The notes: a model not told the origin generated them from the letters alone. Counted from the stretch's first letter, positions 46,843-56,789 are shown. The stretch: 64,000 bases of DNA from Limnobacter olei (GCF_029087225.1 NZ_JARFJD010000007.1:124001-188000), one strand, 5' to 3'. Made by a program: numbers and translations.

Positions 46843-48522
46843 TCAATCCCCCATGCCTTCTGCGTAAAGGTCGTTGATTCGATCCTTGAACGCCTCAATC
46901 ACCTTCACGCGTTTTACCTTGAGGGTTGGCGTTAAAAGACCATTGTCAACCGTCCAGGGTTCTTTGGTGGTGATAATGCGGCGCACGCGGATATAACGCG
47001 GCAAATGCTGCAAACGCTCATTGGCCCTTTTGATCAGTTCTTTTTCATTGGAGTTGGCAGTGACCGCAATCATGCCAATGAAAGGTCGCCCCTCGCCGAT
47101 CAATACAATTTGCTCGAACACATCGTCACCAATGATGGCCATTTCTGCATCCTGCGGGGAAAACTTTTCGCCGTTGGACAACACCATGATGTCTTTGATT
47201 CGACCCCGAATATAAATTCGTTTGTCCTTGATTTCAGCCACATCTCCCGTGTGCAGCCAACCGTCTGAATCGATCGCTGTTTTTGTGGCCTCATCGTTTT
47301 GCCAATACCCCAACATGATGTTGGGACCACGTGCCAGCAATTCGTCATTTTCACCCAGCATGACCTCCACATTGGGCAGAGCAGGGCCCACAGATTCGGG
47401 CACATTACCTTCGGGACGGTTGACCGAGATGACCGGGCAAGCCTCAGTCATGCCGTAGCCGTGAAGAATGGGAAGCCCCATGGCGATAAACGCCTTTGCA
47501 ATTGTGCTGTCCAGTGCCGCACCACCCACAACGGCCAAACGCAAGCGGCCACCGAGTCTTTCCAGAATAGGTTGAGCCACTTTGGCGCGCAGAAGAGGGA
47601 GTTGAAAGTGATCGACAATGCCACCTTTGCCCTGTTCCATCCGCCAGCCCACATCCACCAGCTTTTCGAATGCCTTTCGCTTGAAGCGAGAGTCTTTGAC
47701 AGAGGCTTGAATTCGGCCGTAAAACTTTTCAAAAATGCGCGGTACAGCAAACAGAACCGTGGGTGCCTGTGTTGCCAGGTCTTCTGGCAATTGGTTTATA
47801 CCACGCGCGTAAATCACTTTTGCACCCACACGCAGGGGCAGGTAATAACCGCCAGTGCGCTCGAACATGTGCGACATGGGCAAAAATGACAAAAATACGT
47901 CTTCCGGCTTTGCAATGTCCAATTGGAAACAGCTATCTACGTTGGCGATCACGTTTTTGTGCGACAACATCACTCCCTTAGGGCGACCCGATGTGCCCGA
48001 GGTGTAGCAAATTGTGGCCAGCGTGTTTTGCTCAAGATCAAGCAGTTCGAAAGGCTCCAGCTTTTTATCCAGGCTTTTCAGCACATGAACCGCATTTTCC
48101 ACGCCATCGGCTTCTTTTTCGATGTCTGATTTGATCGACAACACGCGAACGTCTTTTAGATTCTCTTTCAACAGGTTGCGGGCAATGCGGTCATTTTCAA
48201 CAACCACTGCGCGCGATCCGGAATCCTGAATGCAATAGGCAATGTTGCTGGCGTTGTCATCCACATACAGCGGCACTGAAACAAGGCCCATGGCCACTGC
48301 ACCCTGGTCAAACGCCACCCAGTGAACACTGTTCTTCAGGCAAATGGCAACCCTGTCGCCGGGCTGTAAGCCCATGGATCTGAAAAAAGCCTGCCAGGAA
48401 CGTGCAAGATCGATCATTTCCCGGGCTTTGAAATCAACCCACTCGTTGTCGATGAACTGACGGTACAACACGCGATTGGGGGTGTCGTCATGTTGAAACA
48501 AGAATGTGGCGATGTTCGCCAT
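46843..48522 (-). CDS. Long-chain acyl-CoA synthetase family protein (AMP-forming)
   Basis: A 559-residue adenylate-forming enzyme of the FAA1-type (COG1022) acyl-CoA synthetases. The ATP-binding P-loop ICYTSGTSGRPKGVMLSH, the LPMSHMFERTGGYY and LPILHGYGMTEACPVIS stretches, and the hinge GWLHTGDVAEI with KDIMVLSNGEKFSP are all intact. The C-terminal lysine-containing part is complete. It activates fatty acids with ATP and CoA; the chain length is inferred. The start is ATG 48522 with GGGAG about 8 nt upstream. It lies alone on the minus strand. Confidence 0.93.
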   Translation of the reverse strand: MANIATFLFQHDDTPNRVLYRQFIDNEWVDFKAREMIDLARSWQAFFRSMGLQPGDRVAICLKNSVHWVAFDQGAVAMGLVSVPLYVDDNASNIAYCIQDSGSRAVVVENDRIARNLLKENLKDVRVLSIKSDIEKEADGVENAVHVLKSLDKKLEPFELLDLEQNTLATICYTSGTSGRPKGVMLSHKNVIANVDSCFQLDIAKPEDVFLSFLPMSHMFERTGGYYLPLRVGAKVIYARGINQLPEDLATQAPTVLFAVPRIFEKFYGRIQASVKDSRFKRKAFEKLVDVGWRMEQGKGGIVDHFQLPLLRAKVAQPILERLGGRLRLAVVGGAALDSTIAKAFIAMGLPILHGYGMTEACPVISVNRPEGNVPESVGPALPNVEVMLGENDELLARGPNIMLGYWQNDEATKTAIDSDGWLHTGDVAEIKDKRIYIRGRIKDIMVLSNGEKFSPQDAEMAIIGDDVFEQIVLIGEGRPFIGMIAVTANSNEKELIKRANERLQHLPRYIRVRRIITTKEPWTVDNGLLTPTLKVKRVKVIEAFKDRINDLYAEGMGD

Positions 48523-48598
48523 AAGGAGGTCTCCCAAATTTCTGTTTTTATAAAATTGACCGTAGTGTACTGAACAGTTTAAGGATTGATAAGAACAC

Positions 48599-49243
48599 TC
48601 ATTCTAGATTTACATTCAAGGCCTTGATAACCGCAGGTCGGGCACTTAGTTCTTCATACCATTTGTGCACTGCAGGATAATCACTTAGTTCTATTCCCTG
48701 GCGTTGCCAGCGATAAACCCAAGGATACAAAGCCATATCGGCAATGGAATAGTTTTCCCCTGCGATGTAAGGAAATTCGTTGAGCTGTTTGTTGATAACC
48801 TCATAGAGCCTTTTGGCCTCATTGGTGTATCGATTGATAGCATATTCAATCGGTTCAGGCGCGTAAATCCGAAAATGATGTGCCTGCCCCAGCATCGGAC
48901 CAACGCCACCCATTTGAAACATCAGCCATTGAATGATCGATAGGCGTTCCCGGTGACTATTACCGAAAAACTTGCCGGTTTTCTCGGCCAAGTAAATCAG
49001 AATGGCACCGCTTTCAAACAATTCCAGTGGTTTTCCGTCAGGGCCATGCGGGTCAATAATCGCCGGTATTTTGTTGTTGGGGCTGAATTTCAAAAACTCG
49101 GGCTTGAATTGATCGCCCTTGCCAATATCAACCGCAACAGGTTTCCATTGAAGTCCCATTTCCTCGCAGGCAATGTGGATTTTGTAGCCATTGGGAGTTG
49201 TCCAAGTGTAGACCTGAATCGGTTCATTTTGCGCAGTATTCAA
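48599..49243 (-). CDS. Glutathione S-transferase family protein (YfcG/YghU-like)
   Basis: A 214-residue GST of the nu class type. The N-terminal thioredoxin fold begins VYTWTTPNGYKIHIACEE, where Thr and Asn bind glutathione in this class; the cis-Pro is in NNKIPAII, and the G-site ends LFESGAILIYLAEKTG. The helical C-domain has the N-capping NYSIADMALYPWV. Relatives (YfcG, YghU) show disulfide-bond reductase activity. The start is TTG 49243 with GGAGAG 6 nt upstream; no ATG fits. It is divergent from the FimV-like gene. Confidence 0.92.
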   Translation of the reverse strand: MNTAQNEPIQVYTWTTPNGYKIHIACEEMGLQWKPVAVDIGKGDQFKPEFLKFSPNNKIPAIIDPHGPDGKPLELFESGAILIYLAEKTGKFFGNSHRERLSIIQWLMFQMGGVGPMLGQAHHFRIYAPEPIEYAINRYTNEAKRLYEVINKQLNEFPYIAGENYSIADMALYPWVYRWQRQGIELSDYPAVHKWYEELSARPAVIKALNVNLE

Positions 49244-49365
49244 TCAACGCTCTCCAGTGATGCAAATGGGCTAACACGTTCGTGCTAGGTCATTTCAAGG
49301 ATACCTCACTGAATGTGGTCATGCGTATGCTTACGCTAACAGGAACAATTGAACCGAGAGTAGAG

Positions 49366-50967
49366 ATGCCGATTTTCTGGACACAAGCCGCTCGAATAAT
49401 TCACCTTTCGGTGTTTTCGATTCTCTGTGCTTTATTGACGCTGTTTCCCCTGCCGGGGCTCAGCCTTGAAATTTCCACACCAGTGGGAATGCAGCAAATT
49501 GGTCAAATCCTGAATCTGAAAAGTACGCTCAGCAACATGCCAGAAGGAGCTGAATCGCAATTGCGATCCACATGCCTGAAGGCTCGAATATATGCTTCGG
49601 GAAATAATCCGGGCAGTTATGAAAGTACCCTCTCGCGAGAGGTACTGGTGAATTTTGACCCAACGATTCGCCGAGGAGGCTTGCTTGAATTCAAGTCGGT
49701 AGCACCTGTTGAGGACGCAGTGGTTGAAATGGAGTTGGTGTCGGAGTGCCCATTGATCGTGTTCAGTACAAAATGGACATTGCTGTTGAAACAGGGTGGG
49801 GTTGAACAGGGCAATCCGATTAATGTAAACACTACTGGCAAAGAATCTGCTTTTGACCCTGAAGGTTCTTCGTTGTTGGCCAATTCCAGAAAAGCACCAG
49901 TACCACAGCTTGACAGCAAGCCAGCATGGATGACTCAAGATGAGCGACATGAAATAAAGCCTCAGCAAGCATTGAGCGAGACTCCCGCGGTTGTTTTAAC
50001 GACACCAGAAAATGATGAGGCGGCAAGTAACAATGAAGTTGTGAAGGTGGCATCGCTTAATACAGATTTGTTTGGTGCCGGGCTCATTGAAAGCCGAAGG
50101 GAAACCAGCGATATAACTGGCGGGCTGGGTCTGAATGAATACACTGGGGAAACAGTTGCGAACCGTAACCTACAAGAGTGGCTGCTGCCGGTATCGTTGA
50201 CTGCAGCGGTTCTATTGATGATTACTTTGTTACTTTATCGACGACATTCAGCTCAAAAAGCAAACATGCAGTTGGGGGTTAATGAGTACGGTCACGATGA
50301 TCGTCGTGCCAATAATTCACAGCCGATGGATGTGGCGACCATCAGCCGAGAACACGTTATGGCGTTTTCAGGAGAGCCTGCATCGATATCTGTGGGTAGC
50401 CATCGGGTGTTGGAGTCTTTGATTGGAAATGATGAACAAGACTTTGACGCCGACCTGAATTCGTCTGTCCATAACATGAACACCGGTTTGATCGACCCCG
50501 TGTATCGATCGTCTCTAAAAATCAGTCTTGAGTTGATCAATCGGGCCGACATTCCCAGCTGGAAATTACCTGCATCTTATCTGGGTTTGGTCGAGTCGCG
50601 GAACAAATCACTGGAGCTGCACAGAACGATCGATGCTTTGTTGTTGCGAAGTCAAATTGGCTTGATTGAATTGGCTTTTCAGGACGCCAAACAGGGCCAG
50701 TTGACCCCGGCGCAGTCTTCATTGGAACTGCTGGAGCAGGTACTTGGCAATGAGTTACATGACACAGAGTTCAGACCAACGCTTTGCGTGCCCGATGTGG
50801 TCAAAAGTCATGTGCGCGCAAAAATGTGCGAGATCGCGGGCGCCGATAAGCGCCAGTTACTCCGTGAAAACCTTGTGAACTTGAACAGCCAGGTGCTTAG
50901 CCCCGCACTTTGCTTTAATTCAAATGCATGGCGCGAATTCTTGAGTGAGGAAGGTATTCTAGATTAG
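49366..50967 (+). CDS. FimV-like single-pass membrane protein
   Basis: About 533 residues. It has an N-terminal signal peptide or anchor (IIHLSVFSILCALLTLFPLPG), then an exported region of ~270 residues. That part opens LSLEISTPVGMQQIGQIL and has FKSVAPVEDAVVEMELVSECPL followed by TLLLKQG, a pattern like the FimV N-terminal domain. Next is an acidic Ser/Pro/Asn linker, one membrane helix (LLPVSLTAAVLLMITLLLY), and a ~210-residue cytoplasmic helical region. This order matches FimV/HubP, which act in polar localisation and type IV pili, but the C-terminal FimV motif is not evident. The start is unsure (49366, 49321 or 49282). Confidence 0.65.
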   Translation: MPIFWTQAARIIHLSVFSILCALLTLFPLPGLSLEISTPVGMQQIGQILNLKSTLSNMPEGAESQLRSTCLKARIYASGNNPGSYESTLSREVLVNFDPTIRRGGLLEFKSVAPVEDAVVEMELVSECPLIVFSTKWTLLLKQGGVEQGNPINVNTTGKESAFDPEGSSLLANSRKAPVPQLDSKPAWMTQDERHEIKPQQALSETPAVVLTTPENDEAASNNEVVKVASLNTDLFGAGLIESRRETSDITGGLGLNEYTGETVANRNLQEWLLPVSLTAAVLLMITLLLYRRHSAQKANMQLGVNEYGHDDRRANNSQPMDVATISREHVMAFSGEPASISVGSHRVLESLIGNDEQDFDADLNSSVHNMNTGLIDPVYRSSLKISLELINRADIPSWKLPASYLGLVESRNKSLELHRTIDALLLRSQIGLIELAFQDAKQGQLTPAQSSLELLEQVLGNELHDTEFRPTLCVPDVVKSHVRAKMCEIAGADKRQLLRENLVNLNSQVLSPALCFNSNAWREFLSEEGILD

Positions 50968-50982
50968 CCATCACATTGCTGT

Positions 50983-52896
50983 TCACGACACGCTTAGGGA
51001 CTCTTCCAGTTGCTCAATCTCAAGCATCAGTTCCAGCAACTCAGTTTCCGCGTTCTCTAGGCGAGCGGCGATCAAGTTGCGCTCATGGTGCAGTTCCGTG
51101 GCTTTTTTCGAATCGTCGGGTTTGCTGTAGTCGCATTTGGCCAAAGCTTGATCAAGTTTGGCCATTTTAGGTTGATCAGTCTCAATTAGCTTTTCAAGTT
51201 TTTTAACCTGATTGCCCAATTGTTTGATTCGTTGGCTCACAGCTTGCCTGTCTATGGGTGCTGCCACAACTGCGACAGGTTTGTTGTTCGAATTGCCTTG
51301 TTTTGCATTGCGATTTTCCGCACTGGTTTCTTTGCGCAGCAGCTCCGCATAGTCATCCAGGTCGCCGTCAAATTCGGTCACGGCACCTTGGTGAACGCGC
51401 CAAAAGCGATCAGTAATAGATTCCAGCAAATGCCGGTCGTGAGAAACCATCACCAGGGCTCCTTCAAATTCCAGAAGGCTGCTGGCCAAGGCTTGGCGAG
51501 TCGCAATGTCCAGATGGTTTGTGGGTTCATCCAGCAATAGCAGGTTGGGGCGTTTGTAGGCTAAAAGGGCCAAAGCCAAACGCGACTTTTCACCGCCCGA
51601 AAAACTGCCAACCAATTGACGAACTTTGTCGTCTCTAAAGTGATAGCGTGCCAAGAATTCACGCGCTTTTTGCTCGGAAATTTGCCGCTCAAGACGTGAC
51701 ATGTGCTGCAAGGGTGTGGCGTTCATGTCAAGCGATTCAATTTGGTCTTGCGCGAAGTACCCGTAAACCAGTCCTTTGCCCTCAACCCGCTCACCGCCCA
51801 ACATGTTGAGCTCGCCCACCAATGTTTTAACCAAGGTGGTTTTGCCGTTGCCGTTGGCACCCAACAGACCGATACGGTCGCCAGGGCGAAGTTCAAGACT
51901 GATACTTTTTAGAATGGGCGTTGCACCTTCATATCCACAATCGCTTCGATTCAACACCACCAAAGGGTCTGGACTTTTGTGGGGTTCCATAAACGGAATT
52001 GCCACATGGGGTTCTACTTGCAAAGTTTCAATCAACTTGATCTTTTCAAGTCGCTTTACCCGGCTTTGTGCTTGTTTGGCCTTGCTGGCTTTGGCCTTGA
52101 AACGATCCACAAATTTTTGCAGCTTTTCCATTTCACCGGCAGCCTTTTTGTTGGCTTGGCTAACCTGGTCTGCACGCTCGGCAAAAGCACGCTCAAACGC
52201 CGAATAGCCACCCGTGTATTTGGTCAGTTTTTCGCTGTTCAGGTGCACGGTGTGGGTACACACCTCGTCTAGAAAATCACGGTCATGTGAAACCAGAATA
52301 ACCGTACTGTTGACTTGCTTGATCCACTGCTCCAGCCACACCACCGCTTCGATGTCCAGATGGTTGGTGGGTTCGTCCAACAAAATAAGGTCGGCCCTTG
52401 AGCCTAGCACTTTGGCAAGGTTCAAGCGCATTTTCCAGCCGCCAGAAAACTCGCCAACTTTGCGTTGAAGGTCTTCTGTTTTAAACCCCAAGCCGTGAAG
52501 AATGGTGGCCACACGCGCTTCAGCAGTGTAGCCATCCAGGTTCTCAAGTTCTTCATACAAGTGGCCAAGTTGCTCCATGTCGCCGCTTTCTTCAACGGCA
52601 TGAATTTTTTGGCGCACTTCGTGCAAGGCCCGGTCACCTTCCAGGGCGAAATCAATCACGCTGAGGTGGTTGGCTGTTACTTCTTGATCAATCCAGGAAA
52701 GTCGCCACACCTTCGGCAGGTCGATACTGCCCTGATCAATGTGAAGCTCGCCGAGAAGGGCACTTAGAAAACTGGATTTACCAGCGCCATTGTGACCAAT
52801 AAGCCCCACTTTTTCACCGGGAAACAGAGTGAGTTCAGCATTGGTTAAAATAGGCTTGCTGCCCCGCGCAATGCTGAGGTTGTTGATTTGAATCAT
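50983..52896 (-). CDS. ABC-F family ATPase (YheS/Uup-like)
   Basis: A 637-residue protein with two ABC domains in tandem and no membrane part. Walker A 1 is GHNGAGKS (residues 34-41), signature 1 is FSGGWKMR, and Walker B 1 is LILLDEPTNHLDIE. The second set is GANGNGKTT, FSGGEKSRLALA and LLLLDEPTNHLDI. Between them is the charged linker typical of ABC-F translation factors, and there is a C-terminal coiled coil. These proteins act on the ribosome. It is the last gene of the queF-side minus group, 9 nt after prmB. Confidence 0.93.
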   Translation of the reverse strand: MIQINNLSIARGSKPILTNAELTLFPGEKVGLIGHNGAGKSSFLSALLGELHIDQGSIDLPKVWRLSWIDQEVTANHLSVIDFALEGDRALHEVRQKIHAVEESGDMEQLGHLYEELENLDGYTAEARVATILHGLGFKTEDLQRKVGEFSGGWKMRLNLAKVLGSRADLILLDEPTNHLDIEAVVWLEQWIKQVNSTVILVSHDRDFLDEVCTHTVHLNSEKLTKYTGGYSAFERAFAERADQVSQANKKAAGEMEKLQKFVDRFKAKASKAKQAQSRVKRLEKIKLIETLQVEPHVAIPFMEPHKSPDPLVVLNRSDCGYEGATPILKSISLELRPGDRIGLLGANGNGKTTLVKTLVGELNMLGGERVEGKGLVYGYFAQDQIESLDMNATPLQHMSRLERQISEQKAREFLARYHFRDDKVRQLVGSFSGGEKSRLALALLAYKRPNLLLLDEPTNHLDIATRQALASSLLEFEGALVMVSHDRHLLESITDRFWRVHQGAVTEFDGDLDDYAELLRKETSAENRNAKQGNSNNKPVAVVAAPIDRQAVSQRIKQLGNQVKKLEKLIETDQPKMAKLDQALAKCDYSKPDDSKKATELHHERNLIAARLENAETELLELMLEIEQLEESLSVS

Positions 52897-52905
52897 TGAA
52901 TGGGT

Positions 52906-53820
52906 TTAGACCAAGTCTTCTTTGTTGAGCAAAAACACCTGTTCGTCACCTGCCGAGGTTTCAAGCCAAATGGGATTTAAATGTGGAAAGGCTGCTTCGA
53001 AATGCAGTTTTTCATTGCCAAGCTCAACCACCAGAAAACCGCCGTCTTTCAGGTGTTTGGGGGCTTGTTCAAGAATATCCTGAATCAGATCCATACCGCT
53101 GTCGCCACCGGCCAAAGCCATGCGTGGCTCATGCAGATACTCTGGGGGTAGCTTTTTCATGGAGGCCTCATTGACATAAGGCGGATTGGTCAAGATGAAA
53201 TCGTATTGCTTGCCATTCAGGTTTGAAAACAAATCAGATTCAATGGCATGAACACGCCGCTTCATCTCATGCAGTTGTATGTTCTCGCGCGCGACACTCA
53301 AGGCCTCAGTCGACAAATCGACGGCATCAACCTGCGCATTTTCAAACACGTATGCAGCCAGAATCGCAAGGCAACCTGAGCCTGTGCACATGTCCAGAAT
53401 CTCGAATGGCATTTCAGGGGCATTTACCCAGGGCGTTAACTGGTCGGCCAGCAGTTCGGCGATGAAGGAGCGCGGGATGATGACCCGTTCGTCGACCTTG
53501 AAGGCGTGTCCTTGCAACCAGGCCTCGCCAGTGATGTAACTGGCCGGCTTGCGATCAGCTACACGTTGGGTAATAAAACGTGTCAGTCGATTGGCTTCTT
53601 GAATGGTGACACGTGCGTCCCAAAACGGCCCGACGTCGCCAATCGGCAAACTGAGCGCTGACTGCACCATATAAATGGCTTCATCAAATGCGTTGCTTGA
53701 GCCATGGCCAAAAAACACCTGGCCACGGCGCATTTCGCTGACATAAAACCGCACCCAGTCGCGAACGGTGTGTAGTTCTTTGGGGTCGACTGCAATGTGT
53801 GCGGTGTAATCCTGATTCAT
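52906..53820 (-). CDS. prmB: 50S ribosomal protein L3 N5-glutamine methyltransferase
   Basis: A 304-residue class I SAM methyltransferase that modifies a glutamine of ribosomal protein L3. The SAM-binding motif ILDMCTGSGCLAILAAY and the catalytic NPPY motif (ILTNPPYVNEASMKKLPPEYLHEP) are intact. The N-terminal helical domain and HGSSNAFDEA region separate PrmB from the release-factor enzyme PrmC. It overlaps the upstream ArsC-like gene by 4 nt. Confidence 0.95.
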   Translation of the reverse strand: MNQDYTAHIAVDPKELHTVRDWVRFYVSEMRRGQVFFGHGSSNAFDEAIYMVQSALSLPIGDVGPFWDARVTIQEANRLTRFITQRVADRKPASYITGEAWLQGHAFKVDERVIIPRSFIAELLADQLTPWVNAPEMPFEILDMCTGSGCLAILAAYVFENAQVDAVDLSTEALSVARENIQLHEMKRRVHAIESDLFSNLNGKQYDFILTNPPYVNEASMKKLPPEYLHEPRMALAGGDSGMDLIQDILEQAPKHLKDGGFLVVELGNEKLHFEAAFPHLNPIWLETSAGDEQVFLLNKEDLV

Positions 53821-54161
53821 GAATTGCCTTGGCTGAAATCGGTTTGCCCAATGGTGAGTACGCCGTTTAATTCGACGACCGGGCGTTTAATAATGCTGGG
53901 GTATTCCAACAGAAGGGCTTTTGCACCCTCGGGTGACTGGGCTTTGCCTTGCAGGCTTTCGTCCAGACCACGCCAAGTGGTGCCTTTGCGATTGATGACT
54001 TTATCCAACCCGAAGGTACTGATCCATTCGTCGAGCAGCAATGCGGGTACACCATGTTTTTTGAAATCATGGAAAACAATTTCCACATCATTCGATTTCA
54101 GGGATGCAATCGCTTTTTTTACGCTGTCGCAGTTCGGAATTCCATATACCTTGGCTGTCAT
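53817..54161 (-). CDS. ArsC/Spx family reductase-like protein (YffB-like)
   Basis: A 114-residue thioredoxin-fold protein of the ArsC/Spx family. The N-terminal VYGIPNCDSVKKA holds the single conserved Cys, and FHDFKKHG and INRKGTTWR are family marks. It resembles YffB, often annotated as an arsenate reductase-like protein; the arsenate function is doubtful here, as no ars genes are near. The start ATG 54161 fits homologues. It sits between dapD and prmB and overlaps prmB by 4 nt, an order seen in many betaproteobacteria. Confidence 0.9.
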   Translation of the reverse strand: MTAKVYGIPNCDSVKKAIASLKSNDVEIVFHDFKKHGVPALLLDEWISTFGLDKVINRKGTTWRGLDESLQGKAQSPEGAKALLLEYPSIIKRPVVELNGVLTIGQTDFSQGNS

Positions 54162-54177
54162 TCTGTCGGGTGCTCCT

Positions 54178-55008
54178 TTACTCTGCGTTGCGCAGCAATT
54201 CATTGATGCCAGTTTTCGCACGTGTTTTTGCATCAACACGCTTGACGATCACCGCGCAGTACAGACTGTACTTGCCACAAGCGCTTGGCAGTGAACCGCT
54301 GACCACAACCGAGCCGGCTGGAATTCGGCCGTAAGTCACTTCACCTGTTTCGCGGTTGTAAATTTTTGTACTCTGCCCAATGTAAACACCCATGGAAATC
54401 ACAGAGTTTTCTTCAACGATTACGCCTTCCACTACCTCAGAACGTGCGCCAATAAAACAGTTGTCTTCGATGATTGTGGGGTTCGCCTGTAGAGGTTCCA
54501 ACACGCCACCAATGCCTACGCCACCGCTCAAATGGACGTTTTTACCGATTTGTGCGCATGAACCCACAGTGGCCCAAGTGTCCACCATCGTGCCTTCGTC
54601 GACATACGCACCAATGTTCACGTAGCTGGGCATCAGCACGACATTTTTGGCAATGAAACTGCCACGGCGGGCCACGGCAGGCGGTACTACACGGAATCCA
54701 CCTTTCTTGAAGTCTTCTTCGGTGTAATCGACAAACTTCGTGGGCACCTTGTCATAAAACTGGGTGAAGCCACCGGCAGCCATGGGCTTGTTGTCTTCCA
54801 GGCGGAAAGAAAGCAGCACGGCTTTCTTGATCCACTGGTGGGTAACCCACTCACCACTTTCTTTGGAGCAAACACGCAGTTCACCTGTATTCAGTTTTTC
54901 CAGTACGTCGCCAACAGCAGCACGAACATCGGCTGGCGCTGAGGATGGAGAAATGTCTGCACGGTTTTCCCAGGCGGCTTCGATAATGGATTGATGATTT
55001 GTTGTCAT
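54178..55008 (-). CDS. dapD: Tetrahydrodipicolinate N-succinyltransferase
   Basis: A 276-residue left-handed beta-helix acyltransferase that succinylates tetrahydrodipicolinate in lysine and diaminopimelate synthesis. The N-terminal helical domain is followed by hexapeptide repeats ([40 protein letters not shown]) and the family stretch [24 protein letters not shown]. It lies between dapC (27 nt upstream) and the ArsC-like gene (16 nt downstream). Confidence 0.96.
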   Translation of the reverse strand: MTTNHQSIIEAAWENRADISPSSAPADVRAAVGDVLEKLNTGELRVCSKESGEWVTHQWIKKAVLLSFRLEDNKPMAAGGFTQFYDKVPTKFVDYTEEDFKKGGFRVVPPAVARRGSFIAKNVVLMPSYVNIGAYVDEGTMVDTWATVGSCAQIGKNVHLSGGVGIGGVLEPLQANPTIIEDNCFIGARSEVVEGVIVEENSVISMGVYIGQSTKIYNRETGEVTYGRIPAGSVVVSGSLPSACGKYSLYCAVIVKRVDAKTRAKTGINELLRNAE

Positions 55009-55035
55009 GGTGATTTCCTGTGTCAGAGATTGTTT

Positions 55036-56220
55036 TTAAATTTGTTGTGCGATTCGATTGGCGGCTTCATTGCATTCGGCCAGGCTGGCCACCAGCGCAA
55101 TTCTCACATGGTTGCTACCGGGGTTAAAACCATTCACCTCACGACCCAAAAAGCTTCCGGGCAACAGGGTAACATGGGCTTGCTCAAATAGCCTCTTGGC
55201 GAATGCGGTGTCGCTTTGCCCCACATCAGCCCAAAAATAAAAGCCGGCGGGTGGAATGTGCAGATCAAGCTTGCCTTCAAGAATGGCGCTGAAGGCTTTG
55301 AACTTCTCGGTGTACAAGCGGCGGTTCTCGGCAACGTGTTCTTCATCGTTCCAGGCCGCCACGCTGGCCATTTGTATGGTGGTCGACATGGCAGAACCAT
55401 GGTAGGTGCGGTAGCGAAGAAATGCCTTGATCAGGTCTGCATCGCCCGCTACATAACCAGAACGAAGCCCAGGTGCGTTAGAGCGCTTGGAGAGGCTGGA
55501 AAACACAATCAAGTTGTTGTAATCCGATCGGCCAAGCCGGCTTGCTGCTTCAAGCCCGCCGATGGGGGCTGCGGTGCCATCAAGGTAAATTTCTGAATAA
55601 CACTCGTCCGAGGCGATGACAATGTTGTACTCGTCAGCCAAATCAAACAGCTTTTGCCAATCCTCAAGTGAATAGACCGCACCAGTAGGGTTGTTCGGGG
55701 AACACACATACATCAGCTTTGTCTTGGCCAATACATCGGGGCTGAGTGCGTGAAAATTTGACAATCCACTGGCCGGATCAATGTTCACAAACACAGGGCT
55801 TGCGCCACCTAAAAAAGTGGCGCCTTCGTAAATTTGATAGAAGGGGTTTGGAAAAACCACGTGGCTGTCGTTCTCACAACCATCCAATACCACCTGTGCG
55901 AAAGAAAACAAAGCCTCACGCGAGCCCAGAATCGGCAAAACCTGAGTTTCCGGGTCGACCAAGGCATCAAAACGGCGCAGTATCCAGTCAGAAATTGCTT
56001 TTCTCAACACCGGCAAACCTTGTGTGCCCGGGTAAACCGACAAGCCATCGAGGTTATCGATCAATGCCTGCTTGATCAGCGCAGGCGTAGGGTGCTTGGG
56101 CTCACCAATGGACAGATTGACGTGGGCCAGGCCACCTGTGTGCTGGCTGCCCGCGAACAATGCCCGAAGGCGTTCAAATGGATAAGGCTGAAGTTTGTCG
56201 AGGTTTTTCAATCGGTTCAC
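55036..56220 (-). CDS. dapC: Succinyldiaminopimelate transaminase (DapC)
   Basis: A 394-residue class I aminotransferase. The PLP lysine is in FSSLSKRSNAPGLRSGY; the substrate-binding SPNNPTGAVYSLEDW and the DECYSEIY acidic motif are typical. The immediate linkage to dapD points to N-succinyl-L,L-diaminopimelate as the substrate, the DapC role, rather than another aminotransferase. It probably begins the dapC-dapD-arsC-like-prmB-abcF operon. Confidence 0.93.
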   Translation of the reverse strand: MNRLKNLDKLQPYPFERLRALFAGSQHTGGLAHVNLSIGEPKHPTPALIKQALIDNLDGLSVYPGTQGLPVLRKAISDWILRRFDALVDPETQVLPILGSREALFSFAQVVLDGCENDSHVVFPNPFYQIYEGATFLGGASPVFVNIDPASGLSNFHALSPDVLAKTKLMYVCSPNNPTGAVYSLEDWQKLFDLADEYNIVIASDECYSEIYLDGTAAPIGGLEAASRLGRSDYNNLIVFSSLSKRSNAPGLRSGYVAGDADLIKAFLRYRTYHGSAMSTTIQMASVAAWNDEEHVAENRRLYTEKFKAFSAILEGKLDLHIPPAGFYFWADVGQSDTAFAKRLFEQAHVTLLPGSFLGREVNGFNPGSNHVRIALVASLAECNEAANRIAQQI

Positions 56221-56247
56221 CGGAATTGCTGTTTCGCTGCGCGCTTT

Positions 56248-56667
56248 TTAGCCACGAGTGGGGTTCATGGTTGAAATGGAATCCAGTTCAACTTTCGGCA
56301 AGGGCTGAAAGCCTGAATGGCGGTGTTCAGCCACCACCGTGGTGTATACACCACCCCGAACATACCATTTCGCAGTTAGTTTCATGTAGCGGGGATCGGT
56401 TGCGGCCACCAGGTCGTCCAGAATCTTGTTGGTTACAGCCTCGTGGAAAGCACCTTCCTCTCTGTAACTCCACATGTACATTTTCAGGCTTTTCAGTTCT
56501 ACGTTCTTCTGGTTGGGCAGGTAGTCGATCACCAAAGTGGCGAAGTCTGGCTGCCCGGTCAAAGGACAAAGACATGTAAATTCAGGTACTTCGATGTGAA
56601 CGTGGTAGGGCCGATCCGGGTTCGGGTTCGGGAAAGTCTGTAAATCGCGGCTGGGTTTGTTACTCAT
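56248..56667 (-). CDS. queF: NADPH-dependent preQ0 reductase (QueF)
   Basis: QueF reduces preQ0 to preQ1 in queuosine synthesis. The 139-residue size marks the short, unimodular type. The catalytic Cys34 lies in [14 protein letters not shown], with Asp41 after it; the Glu in [17 protein letters not shown] aids substrate binding. The NADPH region FHEAVTNKI is present. The gene is divergent from smc. I see no preQ1 riboswitch in the leader. Confidence 0.95.
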   Translation of the reverse strand: MSNKPSRDLQTFPNPNPDRPYHVHIEVPEFTCLCPLTGQPDFATLVIDYLPNQKNVELKSLKMYMWSYREEGAFHEAVTNKILDDLVAATDPRYMKLTAKWYVRGGVYTTVVAEHRHSGFQPLPKVELDSISTMNPTRG

Positions 56668-56782
56668 AATTCTCTCGTGGGGCTCTTTAGCCTGTTGTGG
56701 CCTTTGGCCTTTGTGGCGTTAAACAACTCAATCATCCTGCCAACTAAGGGCGGGGGCCCGGCGTAAAGCGCGAAGGCTTTGC

Positions 56783-56789
56783 TATTATA
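56783..56789. promoter_or_regulatory. Overlapping divergent -10 boxes, smc and queF
   Basis: Plus strand: an extended -10, TGC followed by TATTAT (56783-56788), in front of smc. Minus strand: a perfect TATAAT (56784-56789) in front of queF. Neither has a good -35. The two boxes share five bases, so only one polymerase could bind at a time. The rest of the 194-bp gap shows nothing else clear. Confidence 0.45.

Noticed and set aside
53817-54161. Arsenate-resistance operon suggested by the ArsC-like protein
   Set aside because: No arsB, arsR or arsH is present; the protein is in a conserved dapD-prmB setting and is closer to YffB.
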